From: a virus
DNA: 64,000 nt
Virus record (IMG/VR): IMGVR_UViG_3300025073_000042
Coordinates: 1 to 64,000 of that record
Strand: one strand, 5' to 3'
In this document: positions 40,185-48,734 of the stretch, piece by piece
Layout: every line of letters begins with the position of its first letter
How positions within the stretch are numbered: position 1 is the first letter of the stretch
Program-made: the position numbers and the translations under genes
Notes under the pieces: generated by a model
Databases searched by the model: none
Told to the model about the DNA's origin: nothing
The model's input: only the letters and a program-made list of their open reading frames with translations

Positions 40185-41339
40185 ATGAACGGGATACCAA
40201 AGCTAGGGAACACGCTCTATCTCTTCTTCGCCACGCACAATCCGAGTACGGGTGCGGTGAGCGACGCTGACTCCACACCGACCTGCGATGTCTACGAGGA
40301 CGCGACTGACGTTGCGATTCTGAGCCCAACGGTAGTCAAGGTGGCTACGGGCCGCTACCGTGTTCCGATTGCAGCGACGGAGGGAAACGGGTTCGAGGCC
40401 GAGAAGTCCTACAACGCGGTCGCGGCGGCGACGGTCAACAGCATCACTGCGAATGCGGTTGTGGGGCAGTTCACGTTGGCGGCGGCGGATACGGATGACA
40501 TTGTGACGCAGGGAGACGCGGCGTGGATCACGGCTACCGGGTTCGAGCCTGCGGGTGCGGCGGCAGCAGCGGTCGCGACGTTGAACAATCTCTCATCTCA
40601 GGGAGCCCGCGACGCCATGAAGCTCGCCCCGACCGCAGGCGACCCCGAGGCAGGCAGCGTGGACAAGCACCTGGATGACATCCTGGAAGACACCAGCACT
40701 ACCCTCCCCGCACTCATCAACGCCCTCGGCCCCGGCACCGGCGACAAGACGGTCAACGTGACGGTGACTGCCGGAGCCCTGGCCGCGGGCGCCACGGTCT
40801 CGATCTCAGCTACAGCCACAGGTGCTGTGATCGCACGCGCCACGGCCAACAGCCTTGGCGTCGCGACTCTGCACCTCAACGCCGGCTCCTACTTCTACCA
40901 CGCGCACGGCGTCGTGGGCTACACGCACACTCCTGCGGCGTTCACGGTCGCGGCGAGCCCGACCGTGCAAGCCTTCGCGATCACAATGACGGAGTTCGTG
41001 GTCGCCGCGGCGACGGACCCGTCGCTCCGCCGCGTGTGGATGCGTATCTGGCGAGCGGATGGCGAGTACGTCACGGGAACTCCGGCGTTCACGGTTCACC
41101 TGGACGTAGCGTGCAAGTACGAGGACGGTCGGCTCGGCGATCGACGAACGGTCGGATCGACCGACGCGGCGGATCACTCCTATGCCTACGCGGACCTGCT
41201 GCCCACGGACGCGCTGACGCCGGTCACTGCCGGGGACACGGTGGTGTATCGCGTGCAGATTCACGAGACGGGCGAGGAGGAGACGTTCGCCTTGCCGACG
41301 GGCGACCTGTCATCCGTCGAGTTGGCCTCGCTGATCTGA
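40185..41339 (+). CDS. Tail fibre-like protein, 384 aa
   Basis: The N-terminal domain is shared with the preceding small gene. The rest has an Asp-rich linker (KHLDDILEDTSTTLPALINA), an Ig/PEGA-like strand domain (DKTVNVTVTAGALAAGATVS) and a C-terminal strand region (LRRVWMRIWRADGEYVTGTP). Likely a fibre or its adaptor. ATG 40185 lies three bases after the previous stop. Confidence 0.55.
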   Translation: MNGIPKLGNTLYLFFATHNPSTGAVSDADSTPTCDVYEDATDVAILSPTVVKVATGRYRVPIAATEGNGFEAEKSYNAVAAATVNSITANAVVGQFTLAAADTDDIVTQGDAAWITATGFEPAGAAAAAVATLNNLSSQGARDAMKLAPTAGDPEAGSVDKHLDDILEDTSTTLPALINALGPGTGDKTVNVTVTAGALAAGATVSISATATGAVIARATANSLGVATLHLNAGSYFYHAHGVVGYTHTPAAFTVAASPTVQAFAITMTEFVVAAATDPSLRRVWMRIWRADGEYVTGTPAFTVHLDVACKYEDGRLGDRRTVGSTDAADHSYAYADLLPTDALTPVTAGDTVVYRVQIHETGEEETFALPTGDLSSVELASLI

Positions 41340-41341
41340 GC

Positions 41342-41356
41342 GCGCGGAAGCCGCGC
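41342..41356 (+). terminator. Small hairpin after the fibre gene
   Basis: GCGCGG (41342-41347) and CCGCGC (41351-41356) form a stem on an AAG loop right after the stop. No T-run follows; a weak terminator at best. Confidence 0.35.
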
Positions 41357-41452
41357 ACAGCCATTCTACGGGGCGTTTCTGAGCCGAGGGCGTCCTTGGG
41401 CCACTTAGGGGCCGGAAGCGGCGCGGCAGGGCTCCCGGGCCGAACCAGATAG

Positions 41453-41480
41453 TTTACAGGGAGAGGATGCGGGGTATACT
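41453..41480 (+). promoter_or_regulatory. Promoter TTTACA-16-TATACT
   Basis: -35 TTTACA at 41453-41458, -10 TATACT at 41475-41480, spacing 16. The predicted start (~41487) is at the first base of the paired segment A1 in the next entry. Confidence 0.7.
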
Positions 41481-41487
41481 ATGGATG

Positions 41488-41586
41488 CCCTGGCAGGCGC
41501 GCCTCAGAATCGTACAACCGGCCCCATCCCTCCGCGGCGCGCCTGCCAGGGCCGCCGAGCGGGGATGGGGCCTGCCGATTCTGAGG
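41488..41586 (+). promoter_or_regulatory. Two-state leader RNA that can mask the ribosome site of 41593
   Basis: Three perfect complements interleave. A1 41488-41503 pairs with A2 41536-41551 (16 bp). B1 41502-41512 pairs with B2 41576-41586 (11 bp). C1 41520-41530 pairs with C2 41562-41572 (11 bp). B and C nest into one long hairpin that covers the first bases of the GAGGAGGT ribosome site, while A1-A2 competes with or crosses it. A1 and A2 are complete before C2 and B2 are transcribed. Confidence 0.75.
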
Positions 41587-41592
41587 AGGTGT

Positions 41593-41955
41593 ATGATGCA
41601 GACGCGCGGACGTTCGTCCTACGTGACGCTGAACGTGGTGTGGCTGTTGGCGGTGGTGTTCGCGGGGTTCCTGGCGGGGATGGCGTTCCAGTCGTTCGGG
41701 GACTCGCGGGCGGCGGCTGACGATGAGGTCTTCACCTGCGTGAAGTGCGGCGAGGTCGTCACGGAGCAGGCGGTGGTACTGCACACGAAGTGCCGTTCCG
41801 ACGAAAAGCGCGCACTTGGGATGAGCGAAGCTGGTAAGCAACTAACGAAGACACTGCGAGCTCAGATGGATCAGGAGTTGAGCCGTGGCGGCCAGAACAG
41901 CAATCACGCTGGGGGGCGCATGGAGCGCGACTCTGGAGGTCCTAAACCAGAGTGA
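41593..41955 (+). CDS. Membrane protein with Cys motif, under leader control
   Basis: A 120-aa protein. GAGGAGGT precedes the tandem ATG ATG (41593, 41596). One membrane helix (LNVVWLLAVVFAGFLAGMAF) is followed by EVFTCVKCGEVVTEQAVVLH and TKCR, a possible zinc-ribbon half outside or inside the membrane. The C-terminus overlaps the next gene by 71 bases. It is out of place among tail genes and has its own promoter and structured leader. Function unknown. Confidence 0.6.
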   Translation: MMQTRGRSSYVTLNVVWLLAVVFAGFLAGMAFQSFGDSRAAADDEVFTCVKCGEVVTEQAVVLHTKCRSDEKRALGMSEAGKQLTKTLRAQMDQELSRGGQNSNHAGGRMERDSGGPKPE

Positions 41956-44900
41956 CGCGGCGGCAGTAGCACCCCCTCCAGCACAATCAGTAGGTCTTGC
42001 AGCGGTTGGGTGCGCTGCTGCGATTACCGCCAACTCGACGCCCGTTGGTGTTTATGCTCCGCTCACATCGGCCCCTGGTTCCGAGTACCCCGGGCACTAC
42101 TGGGGATCGTACTGGTATACCTTCAGGGTTTCGGCTTCTGCCCCGTCTGACGGTCCATACACGGTAGACTATCAAGTGTGGCTGGGTGACGGTTGGGTCG
42201 TACTCGGCTCCCCTCCGACTGGTTCCCCTCCGAATCCGATCACCGGAGACCTCGCTGTCACCGTCGCCATCACCCTCACCGGCGTCTACCCCAAGGCCTG
42301 GGCCACCGACGCAGCCCCCGCCGCCCGGGGCTTCCTCTGGTTCGGCGATAGGTCCTCGGGCTACTCCTGGTACGCCGATGCGGACTCGGTCGTCACCATC
42401 ACCGCAACCGGCCCCGACTCCACGGTCCTGACCGCCTCGGGCGCGCTCGCGGGCGCGGGAGGAGAACTCAACCTCGGCATCGCCCCGTGGCTGCTCTCTT
42501 GTACCCTCGCCTGCAACCGCTTCCCGTCGGGCGATACCACCTACGCGCGGGTCTCGGACCTGAAGTGGGGGACGCACTCGCTGCAGGCCATCGCCGACCT
42601 CTACAACCCCGGCAGCGGAGACGAACCCAACCCCGTCAACAACCCTGACTGGACACGGGCCGGCAGCGCGGGCACGGACTTCCGCGTCGGCCCCGACGGG
42701 AGCATGGGGATGTGGTGTGAGGCGGCTTCGGCGAGCCCCTCGTCCTGCCTGTGGATTCTCGGCCCGCCGAGGCGCGTGACTTTCAAGCCTGCGACGGGCT
42801 TCTTCGATGACAACGTGGCCGCCGAACCGCCCATCGAAGTGAGTGGAACGCCCGTCGCGTGGGCGGGTAGCCCACCCGCCGCCTCGCCCGATCCGTTCAC
42901 CGGGACTGAGACCTTCGAGGAGACGGGCGGGGATACGTCTAGATTCTTGTTCGAGTGGTCCAGGTTCAGTGGCCCGACGATGGCCCTCTCCGTCACCGAC
43001 GCTTGGCGCACGGACAACGGGGAGGACGTTGACCGGGGGGACCCTGATGACCCGGACAATCCAACCACTGACCAGGACGACAAGAAGTGCGCCCTCTACC
43101 TGCACCCCATCGACGTGACGAACCTCAACGGCATCCCCTGGGACGAGTGGGGGACGTTCCTCACGATCACGCCCGAGGGGAACCTCGGCGTCGTCAAGCC
43201 CGCCGGAGTGAGCCGTCCCGCGAACTGGGTTGGCAGTGGAGGCCTGACGCCAGACGAGACGACCAACGATCTCTGGCATGTGGCTGCCGCGTCCTCCGCG
43301 CCGAAGGCGACGCTGACCATCGCCGAACGCTTCACCAGCCGCATGACCCGCATGTTCGATCACGCCGACGACGACCCGTGGCCGTACCACTGGGAGTGGG
43401 GGTTCCAGTACAACCGCGCCAACCCTCCGACGGCCATCGAGGAACTGCTCGACCCCGAGGCGTACCGCTTCCCTGAGAACATCTGGCACTGGAAGAATCG
43501 CGGCGCAGGTCGCCTGGACATCACGGCCCCTCGCGCGGGGACCGTCGTCCTGACCGTGAACTACAAGATTCCGGTCTTCGACTTCCCGTTCTACGCGGGC
43601 GGCGAGTGGAACTGGGGGCCGGACAGCCCTTCGTCGCTGAGTTGGGTGACGGGCACGGTCTCGTGGAACGTGGCCGTCGAGGTAGGCGCGAACACCGTCA
43701 CTTTCGACCTCGCGCTGCCGAACACGGGAGACTACGACCCGCAGCTCCACGTTGTCACGAGCATCGAGGTGCTGTTGCCCGCCGCGACCGAGGCCGAAGA
43801 CTGGACCCTCTCTGAAATCACGCTGCTCCCTCGCGACCCGAACGCGCTCTCGCGCAACGAGGGCGAGAACTACCACCACGTCTGGTCGATGTTCGACCCC
43901 TACAACTGGGCGGCGGACTTCACGGGATTCAGGGGCCTACTCTCCGGCAGGCGCATCCTGGCGATACCGTCGGGGCAGGATGGTATGGTCGGCGTCGAGA
44001 CCGCGCTGATGATCCGGCAGAAGCGGAGACATGACCCGGACTCCGAGGCGACCGGCGTCCTTGACTACGCGAAGGCGGCCAGCACGACGGCTGCTGAGAT
44101 CGGCTACCAGGAAGGTCTGCTCTGCGAATACGCGGACCCGACGCCGGAAGTCGGGGCGCACAACCGGGACGCCGACTTGAACCAGTTCGTGGCCTCGTTC
44201 CGCGCCTTCGACCTGCGGCACACGCACGAGTTCCAGGGCGACGGCGCGGTGAACATCACGGGCTGCCCCAAGGTCGTGAGCATCGCCGTACCCTACGGGC
44301 TCTGCGGGCTCGACGGGGACGATGCGGACGAAGGCGTGGTCGTCTACTACGACAAGTACCCACGCGGGCGCGAACAGGGGTTGGGGTTCAGCGGACGGTC
44401 GGGGCGGGCTCGACGAACGGGGACAGTCTACCTCTGGAAACGCCCTCTCGCGGGCGGCGCATGGGAACTCACGACATTCTCTGCCGTGCCTGACAGGTTT
44501 GGTCGCTGGAACCTCGGGCCGGACAAGGAGAAGGGCTGGGAGTACGGGGTCACGGACAGTTCAACCACGTCCCCGGACTCGGGAAGCGAGTTCCGCAACC
44601 GCGAGTACGTCTGGTTCACGATCACCCTCGCCGGCGCCAAGTCCCTCGACCACCTCCGTGATCTCGAGGGTCGCATCCAGGTGTACTACGAGAATACGGA
44701 CGGGCAGCTCGTGCGCCGCTGGTACACGCCGACCGAGGACGCCTACGCCGAGACCATCCTCTGGCCGGCGCAGACCACGGACAGCCATCCGAACATCATG
44801 CGGACGGCCGGCAGCTCGGCGCTCACGCTGCTGTTCATTCGCGACGCGGATGCGGTGCTGGTCGTAGAGAGCCTTGACAACGGGCGGACTTGGGGTGATC

Positions 44901-45202
44901 CTCTGAGCATCGCAACCGGCTACACCATCGCCGAGGCCGAGATCGACGGGCCGCGCAACTTGATCTGCGCCCTGCTCTACGACGGGACGGACTGGAAGCG
45001 CGCGGTGCTGGAGTGGGTGCCCGCGACGGCGCAGTGGCAGGTTCACGGGAGCGTCGCGCAGCTCGTGGCGGGCGCCGAACAGCGGGGGTCGCTGCGCCGC
45101 GAGTCGGACGGTTCCTTTAGCTTTGTCTACGTGGACGCGGACGACGCGGTTCAGCTTATTCGAGGGATGCTGGACCAAGGCAACACGCTGGCTTGGAGTT
45201 GA
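41885..45202 (+). CDS. Large tail protein with C-terminal BNR-like repeats
   Basis: A 1105-aa protein from GTG 41885, strand-rich throughout. Blocks such as PITGDLAVTVAITLTGVYPK and RFLFEWSRFSGPTMALSVTD look like Ig/carbohydrate-binding sandwiches. The C-terminal VVESLDNGRTWGDPLSIATG has the Asp-box (S.DnGrTWg) of BNR/sialidase-type repeats. The likely role is a central fibre or tail-tip protein that contacts cell-surface glycans. N-terminal boundary uncertain because of the overlap with 41593-41955. Confidence 0.55.
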   Translation: MAARTAITLGGAWSATLEVLNQSDAAAVAPPPAQSVGLAAVGCAAAITANSTPVGVYAPLTSAPGSEYPGHYWGSYWYTFRVSASAPSDGPYTVDYQVWLGDGWVVLGSPPTGSPPNPITGDLAVTVAITLTGVYPKAWATDAAPAARGFLWFGDRSSGYSWYADADSVVTITATGPDSTVLTASGALAGAGGELNLGIAPWLLSCTLACNRFPSGDTTYARVSDLKWGTHSLQAIADLYNPGSGDEPNPVNNPDWTRAGSAGTDFRVGPDGSMGMWCEAASASPSSCLWILGPPRRVTFKPATGFFDDNVAAEPPIEVSGTPVAWAGSPPAASPDPFTGTETFEETGGDTSRFLFEWSRFSGPTMALSVTDAWRTDNGEDVDRGDPDDPDNPTTDQDDKKCALYLHPIDVTNLNGIPWDEWGTFLTITPEGNLGVVKPAGVSRPANWVGSGGLTPDETTNDLWHVAAASSAPKATLTIAERFTSRMTRMFDHADDDPWPYHWEWGFQYNRANPPTAIEELLDPEAYRFPENIWHWKNRGAGRLDITAPRAGTVVLTVNYKIPVFDFPFYAGGEWNWGPDSPSSLSWVTGTVSWNVAVEVGANTVTFDLALPNTGDYDPQLHVVTSIEVLLPAATEAEDWTLSEITLLPRDPNALSRNEGENYHHVWSMFDPYNWAADFTGFRGLLSGRRILAIPSGQDGMVGVETALMIRQKRRHDPDSEATGVLDYAKAASTTAAEIGYQEGLLCEYADPTPEVGAHNRDADLNQFVASFRAFDLRHTHEFQGDGAVNITGCPKVVSIAVPYGLCGLDGDDADEGVVVYYDKYPRGREQGLGFSGRSGRARRTGTVYLWKRPLAGGAWELTTFSAVPDRFGRWNLGPDKEKGWEYGVTDSSTTSPDSGSEFRNREYVWFTITLAGAKSLDHLRDLEGRIQVYYENTDGQLVRRWYTPTEDAYAETILWPAQTTDSHPNIMRTAGSSALTLLFIRDADAVLVVESLDNGRTWGDPLSIATGYTIAEAEIDGPRNLICALLYDGTDWKRAVLEWVPATAQWQVHGSVAQLVAGAEQRGSLRRESDGSFSFVYVDADDAVQLIRGMLDQGNTLAWS

Positions 45203-45206
45203 TGGC

Positions 45207-45458
45207 ATGGAGATCGACCCGAGATCGACGGTCTATTCGGGGGGGGAAGTCGAGTTGCCGCGTACCCTGCTTGGCTACGTTGCGCGCGCCCTCCTGTGGT
45301 TGGCTCGCTGGTCGCCGTGGCTGGAGCGGTACGCTTGGCGTGTCGTATTGCGAGCGGCACTCCCCAATGCGAGCATCGAGTGGAAGACGATGCAGGTTGA
45401 TGATTCGGCCTTGACGGATAAGCAGAAGGCCCTCCTGAAATCTATCAGCATGGACTAA
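45207..45458 (+). CDS. Small protein with amphipathic helix, 83 aa
   Basis: ATG 45207 follows GGAGTTGATGGC. The middle (LPRTLLGYVARALLWLARWS) is a hydrophobic/Trp-rich helix and could touch the membrane. The C-terminus is charged (DDSALTDKQKALLKSI). Unknown. Confidence 0.45.
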   Translation: MEIDPRSTVYSGGEVELPRTLLGYVARALLWLARWSPWLERYAWRVVLRAALPNASIEWKTMQVDDSALTDKQKALLKSISMD

Positions 45459-45462
45459 GCCC

Positions 45463-47673
45463 GTGGCCTCCACGCGCCTCCATCCGCTGTCCTCTGTCCG
45501 GCTCTTCGACGCCGGTGCCGATGGCTACGCGAGCGACCGCGGCTTCTACGTCCACGACATTCTCTCGCAGTCCTGGCCCTCGTGCCGACCGACCTGGGCG
45601 GTCGGCGAGGACAGCTACCAGTACCCGACGACCTTCCTGCTCGCCGAGCTGGGCGTCGTACTGCCCGCCTTCGAGATTGTGCCCCGCGACGCGAGCCTCG
45701 ATCACTGGTCGGGGTGGACGAACGTCATCGGCGGGGGTACCTGGGAGACCTCGTTGGCGCAGGCCGCCGGCGGCAAGCTCTTCATCTACCACATCTACAC
45801 GACGCCCGGCGCTACCTACGCGCTGACCTCGGACTTCGATCTGCCGGACGACCCCTGGTTCTGCTTCAGCCTCGCCGTCGAGACGCCGCTGCGGACCAAC
45901 GCCTCCGGCAACACCGAGGCCGCGTTCGTGGACGTGGTGTTCGGCGGGGGAGGCTGGGCGATTCAGTTCCGGCCGCAGGGGAGCCCCGCGCTCTTCAAAG
46001 CGGACGGCGGGGAGTGGGTGCAGGTCGCGGAGCTGCCCAGCCCCGAGACGCGCCCGTGGCGCCCCTTCGGGAGCAACGACTTCCCGGCGGTCTTCGATGT
46101 CGTGGTGGGCGTCGTGCGCGGCGCGCTCGCCATCAGCTTCGACCGCGGCGCGTCGTGGGCGACCTACACCGAGCCCGGAGGGATCATCGTGCAACAGGGG
46201 CCCGTGGTCGTCGGGGGCTACGGACAGGGCTGCTTCTGGTGGTGGCACGAGGTTCGGCCGCTGCTCCATGAGAACGCCCCCTCGCCCGCCTTCGCGTCGA
46301 TGCTACACCCGATCTTCGATGATCGGCCCTCGGAGACGGACCCGGCCACGCTGCTCGTGACGGCGGGCTATCACGCCTTCGTACCCGAAGGCACGGCAGT
46401 CGCCGTCGAGCAGAACGAGACGGACGCCGGAGATCCCGGCGTCTTTTCATACACGGCGACGTTCATGACGGCGCAGGCGACGATGGGCGGCGCGCCCTTC
46501 GACTCCTGGCGCTTCCCCGCCCTCTGCGCGGTGGACGCCTACTGGACGCCGACGCTCGTCGCGCCCGCCCCGGGGGCCTACGCGGAACTGACCGTGCCCG
46601 GCGGGGCGTCGTTCGGCGTGGACGGCATCCACGTCGAGCTTCCGCAGGACCTCGCGGCCAACTCGGCGACCCTCGAACTGAGCCTGCGCCCCAACATCAC
46701 CTTCACCGGCGAGTACCGCTGGCGGTACGTCGAGATCGACCTCGGCTTCCGGCACGAGGATGACAGCTACGCCATGTGGCCGGTCTTCGCGGGCTACGTG
46801 CAGGAGTGCGAGACCCGTCAGACGCCGGAGTGGAACCAGGGCCACAAGCTGACCCTGCGCCTCGCCGACGCGACGTGGCGCTTCAAGACCTCCGAGGTAG
46901 ACGAAGGCTTCCCCTGCCTGGACTTCGCCAACGGCAACGAGGCCCTGCTGTCCGTCGCGGCGCGCGCGGGATGGAGCCCGACGCGCTGCTCGTTCGTGGC
47001 GACGACCATCGCCCTATCCGGCGGCACGGCGGATGCGCCGGTCTGGCATTGGGCGGGCTCGCGCGCGGAGTTGCGCCTGGGGCAGGGCCTGTGGGAGGTC
47101 ATGGCACGGATCGCCGACTACCTCGGCGTCGAGTTGTTCATCGGCGGCGACGGCGTGCTGTACACGCGCGTCCGGAACGTCGTGCTGCCGGCCTTGCACA
47201 CCTTCGACGGAAGCCAGTCCTCGGACCTGGACGACGCCATTGAGTCCATCGAGTACGCGGCCCGGTCTTCGGACCTCGGGACGGCGGTCATCGTGCGCGG
47301 CGAGGACGACTCCTCCCGCGGCGTCGCCGTCTACGCCATCGACTTCAGCCGGGAACGGGTGCCGGGCAACGACCCCTTCATCTCCTGGCGACAGACGCGG
47401 CGCGTGGACGGGCGCGAGTACACGGAGATCGACGAGTGCGCGCGCGTGGCGCTGCTGGAGTACGCGCAGATGCACGAGTCGGGCTTCACCTTGGGCTTCG
47501 AGTCGCACGGGAACCCCGAGGTAGACCGGCGCGAGCAGGTGCAGATCACGAACGTCGCCGTGGGGACGGGGGTAGCCCAGCGGTTTATCGTGATGGAAGT
47601 GGGCCACGACTGGGGGGCGGTGCTCTCGAACTGCAGAAGCGAGTTCGTTTGCCGGAGGATTGAGGACGCATGA
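45463..47673 (+). CDS. Tail hub/baseplate-like protein, 736 aa
   Basis: GTG 45463. The N-terminal 300 residues are strand-rich with one Asp-box-like element (ISFDRGASWATYTEPGG). The C-terminal half (LTLRLADATWRFKTSEVDEG, GLWEVMARIADYLGVELFIG, VIVRGEDDSSRGVAVYAIDF, EYTEIDECARVALLEYAQMH, RREQVQITNVAVGTGVAQRF) resembles the gp27-like hub module of siphovirus tail-tip proteins, which joins fibres to the tube. Confidence 0.55.
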   Translation: MASTRLHPLSSVRLFDAGADGYASDRGFYVHDILSQSWPSCRPTWAVGEDSYQYPTTFLLAELGVVLPAFEIVPRDASLDHWSGWTNVIGGGTWETSLAQAAGGKLFIYHIYTTPGATYALTSDFDLPDDPWFCFSLAVETPLRTNASGNTEAAFVDVVFGGGGWAIQFRPQGSPALFKADGGEWVQVAELPSPETRPWRPFGSNDFPAVFDVVVGVVRGALAISFDRGASWATYTEPGGIIVQQGPVVVGGYGQGCFWWWHEVRPLLHENAPSPAFASMLHPIFDDRPSETDPATLLVTAGYHAFVPEGTAVAVEQNETDAGDPGVFSYTATFMTAQATMGGAPFDSWRFPALCAVDAYWTPTLVAPAPGAYAELTVPGGASFGVDGIHVELPQDLAANSATLELSLRPNITFTGEYRWRYVEIDLGFRHEDDSYAMWPVFAGYVQECETRQTPEWNQGHKLTLRLADATWRFKTSEVDEGFPCLDFANGNEALLSVAARAGWSPTRCSFVATTIALSGGTADAPVWHWAGSRAELRLGQGLWEVMARIADYLGVELFIGGDGVLYTRVRNVVLPALHTFDGSQSSDLDDAIESIEYAARSSDLGTAVIVRGEDDSSRGVAVYAIDFSRERVPGNDPFISWRQTRRVDGREYTEIDECARVALLEYAQMHESGFTLGFESHGNPEVDRREQVQITNVAVGTGVAQRFIVMEVGHDWGAVLSNCRSEFVCRRIEDA

Positions 47674-47900
47674 AGATCATCGGTCGCCACGCCTCACAGG
47701 TCCGCGCCGCCGTCCGCGAAGCGGTGCGCGTCACGAGCCGACGGAACCCCGGCCTCAGCGAACGGATGCTGGGGGCCATGCACTCCTCCGGCGGAATCTG
47801 CCTGACGTTCGCCGACGGCACGGCGACGCGGACGAAGTTCACGCTGGGGGCTCCGCTGCAGGACTTCCCTTACGTGGGAGCCTCGCCCACGCTACGCTAA
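47670..47900 (+). CDS. Small tail-associated protein, 76 aa
   Basis: ATG 47670 overlaps the hub stop. It reads MKIIGRHASQVRAAVREAVR and ends with LTFADGTATRTKFTLGAPLQ. Unknown. It is the last gene of the tail operon before the promoter at 47907. Confidence 0.45.
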   Translation: MKIIGRHASQVRAAVREAVRVTSRRNPGLSERMLGAMHSSGGICLTFADGTATRTKFTLGAPLQDFPYVGASPTLR

Positions 47901-47906
47901 GACGCC

Positions 47907-47935
47907 TTGACGCTATGACGCTACAGCGTTATGCT
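47907..47935 (+). promoter_or_regulatory. Promoter TTGACG-17-TATGCT with internal inverted repeat
   Basis: -35 at 47907-47912, -10 at 47930-47935, spacing 17. The spacer and -10 hold ATGACGCT-AC-AGCGTTAT (47915-47932), an inverted repeat with one mismatch, well placed for a repressor. Confidence 0.75.
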
Positions 47936-47954
47936 GTCAGGAAGGCAAAACGCC

Positions 47955-48725
47955 ATGCTCCGACAACCCTTCTCCCAGCTCCCCGATGATGTCGGCTACG
48001 CAGACTCCTTCCCGATCTCGAACTGGGAGCGCCTCTTCGACGGGCTCGACCTGCAACTCTCCGCCGCCCTGAAGTACGCCTGCGGAGAGGGGGTCATCGC
48101 CGGCGGCACGATTCAGACCGACAAGACCGTGACGCCCATCGAGTGCGTCACCGGCGGCGGCGCGCAGGGGACCTGGTACGGCAAGACCACGGCCAACACC
48201 GACCTCTCGGCCCTGCTCACCAACAGCCTCGAGAACGTCGTCTGGGTCTGCCTGGTCCGAATGCCGACGACCGGCGCGGATGCGTGGCCGGGGTACAGCT
48301 CGACGTTCAACGCCGGGACCCTCCAGTTCAAGGTACAGCCGACCGCGCCGCCGAACTCCTTCAAGCTGGGATCGATCACGCTCGACGGCGCGGGCGCCGT
48401 GACCGCCGTGGACAACAGCCCCATCGAGCGGCCGGAGATCTACGCGCCGAGCTTCCGCCCTTGGACGGGCAGCGTGACCTTCACGCCAGCGGGGGCGGAC
48501 GCTGAGTGGGTGGAGTGCGATCACTCCGCCGACATTCAGTTCGCCGTGCCGGGACAGGTGACGTACTGGAACCCGAAGGCCGGCGGCTTCGAGGTGGGGC
48601 CGATCGCGAACGGCGAGCCCGGCGGCGTGTGGCTCCTGGTGACGCCCCCAGCGTCTGGTGATCCGTACTACGGCAGCGCCAGCGTGCGGCTGTACGTGAC
48701 GCGCATCGGCATCCAGCAGAAGTGA
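47955..48725 (+). CDS. Structural/fibre-like protein, 256 aa
   Basis: ATG 47955 follows AGGAAGGC shortly after the promoter at 47907. Strand-rich sequence (SLENVVWVCLVRMPTTGADA, GTLQFKVQPTAPPNSFKLGS, PEIYAPSFRPWTGSVTFTPA) ending VRLYVTRIGIQQK. Likely a virion surface protein with its own regulation. No family recognised. Confidence 0.45.
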   Translation: MLRQPFSQLPDDVGYADSFPISNWERLFDGLDLQLSAALKYACGEGVIAGGTIQTDKTVTPIECVTGGGAQGTWYGKTTANTDLSALLTNSLENVVWVCLVRMPTTGADAWPGYSSTFNAGTLQFKVQPTAPPNSFKLGSITLDGAGAVTAVDNSPIERPEIYAPSFRPWTGSVTFTPAGADAEWVECDHSADIQFAVPGQVTYWNPKAGGFEVGPIANGEPGGVWLLVTPPASGDPYYGSASVRLYVTRIGIQQK

Positions 48726-48734
48726 GCCCGCCAC

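Noticed and set aside
39853-41339. Diversity-generating retroelement
   Set aside because: Repeats are protein-level duplications with no adenine-biased template and no reverse transcriptase.
41987-43879. 630-codon minus-strand frame opposite the large tail protein
   Set aside because: Arg/Val/Gly-rich shadow; the plus-strand frame has recognisable domains.
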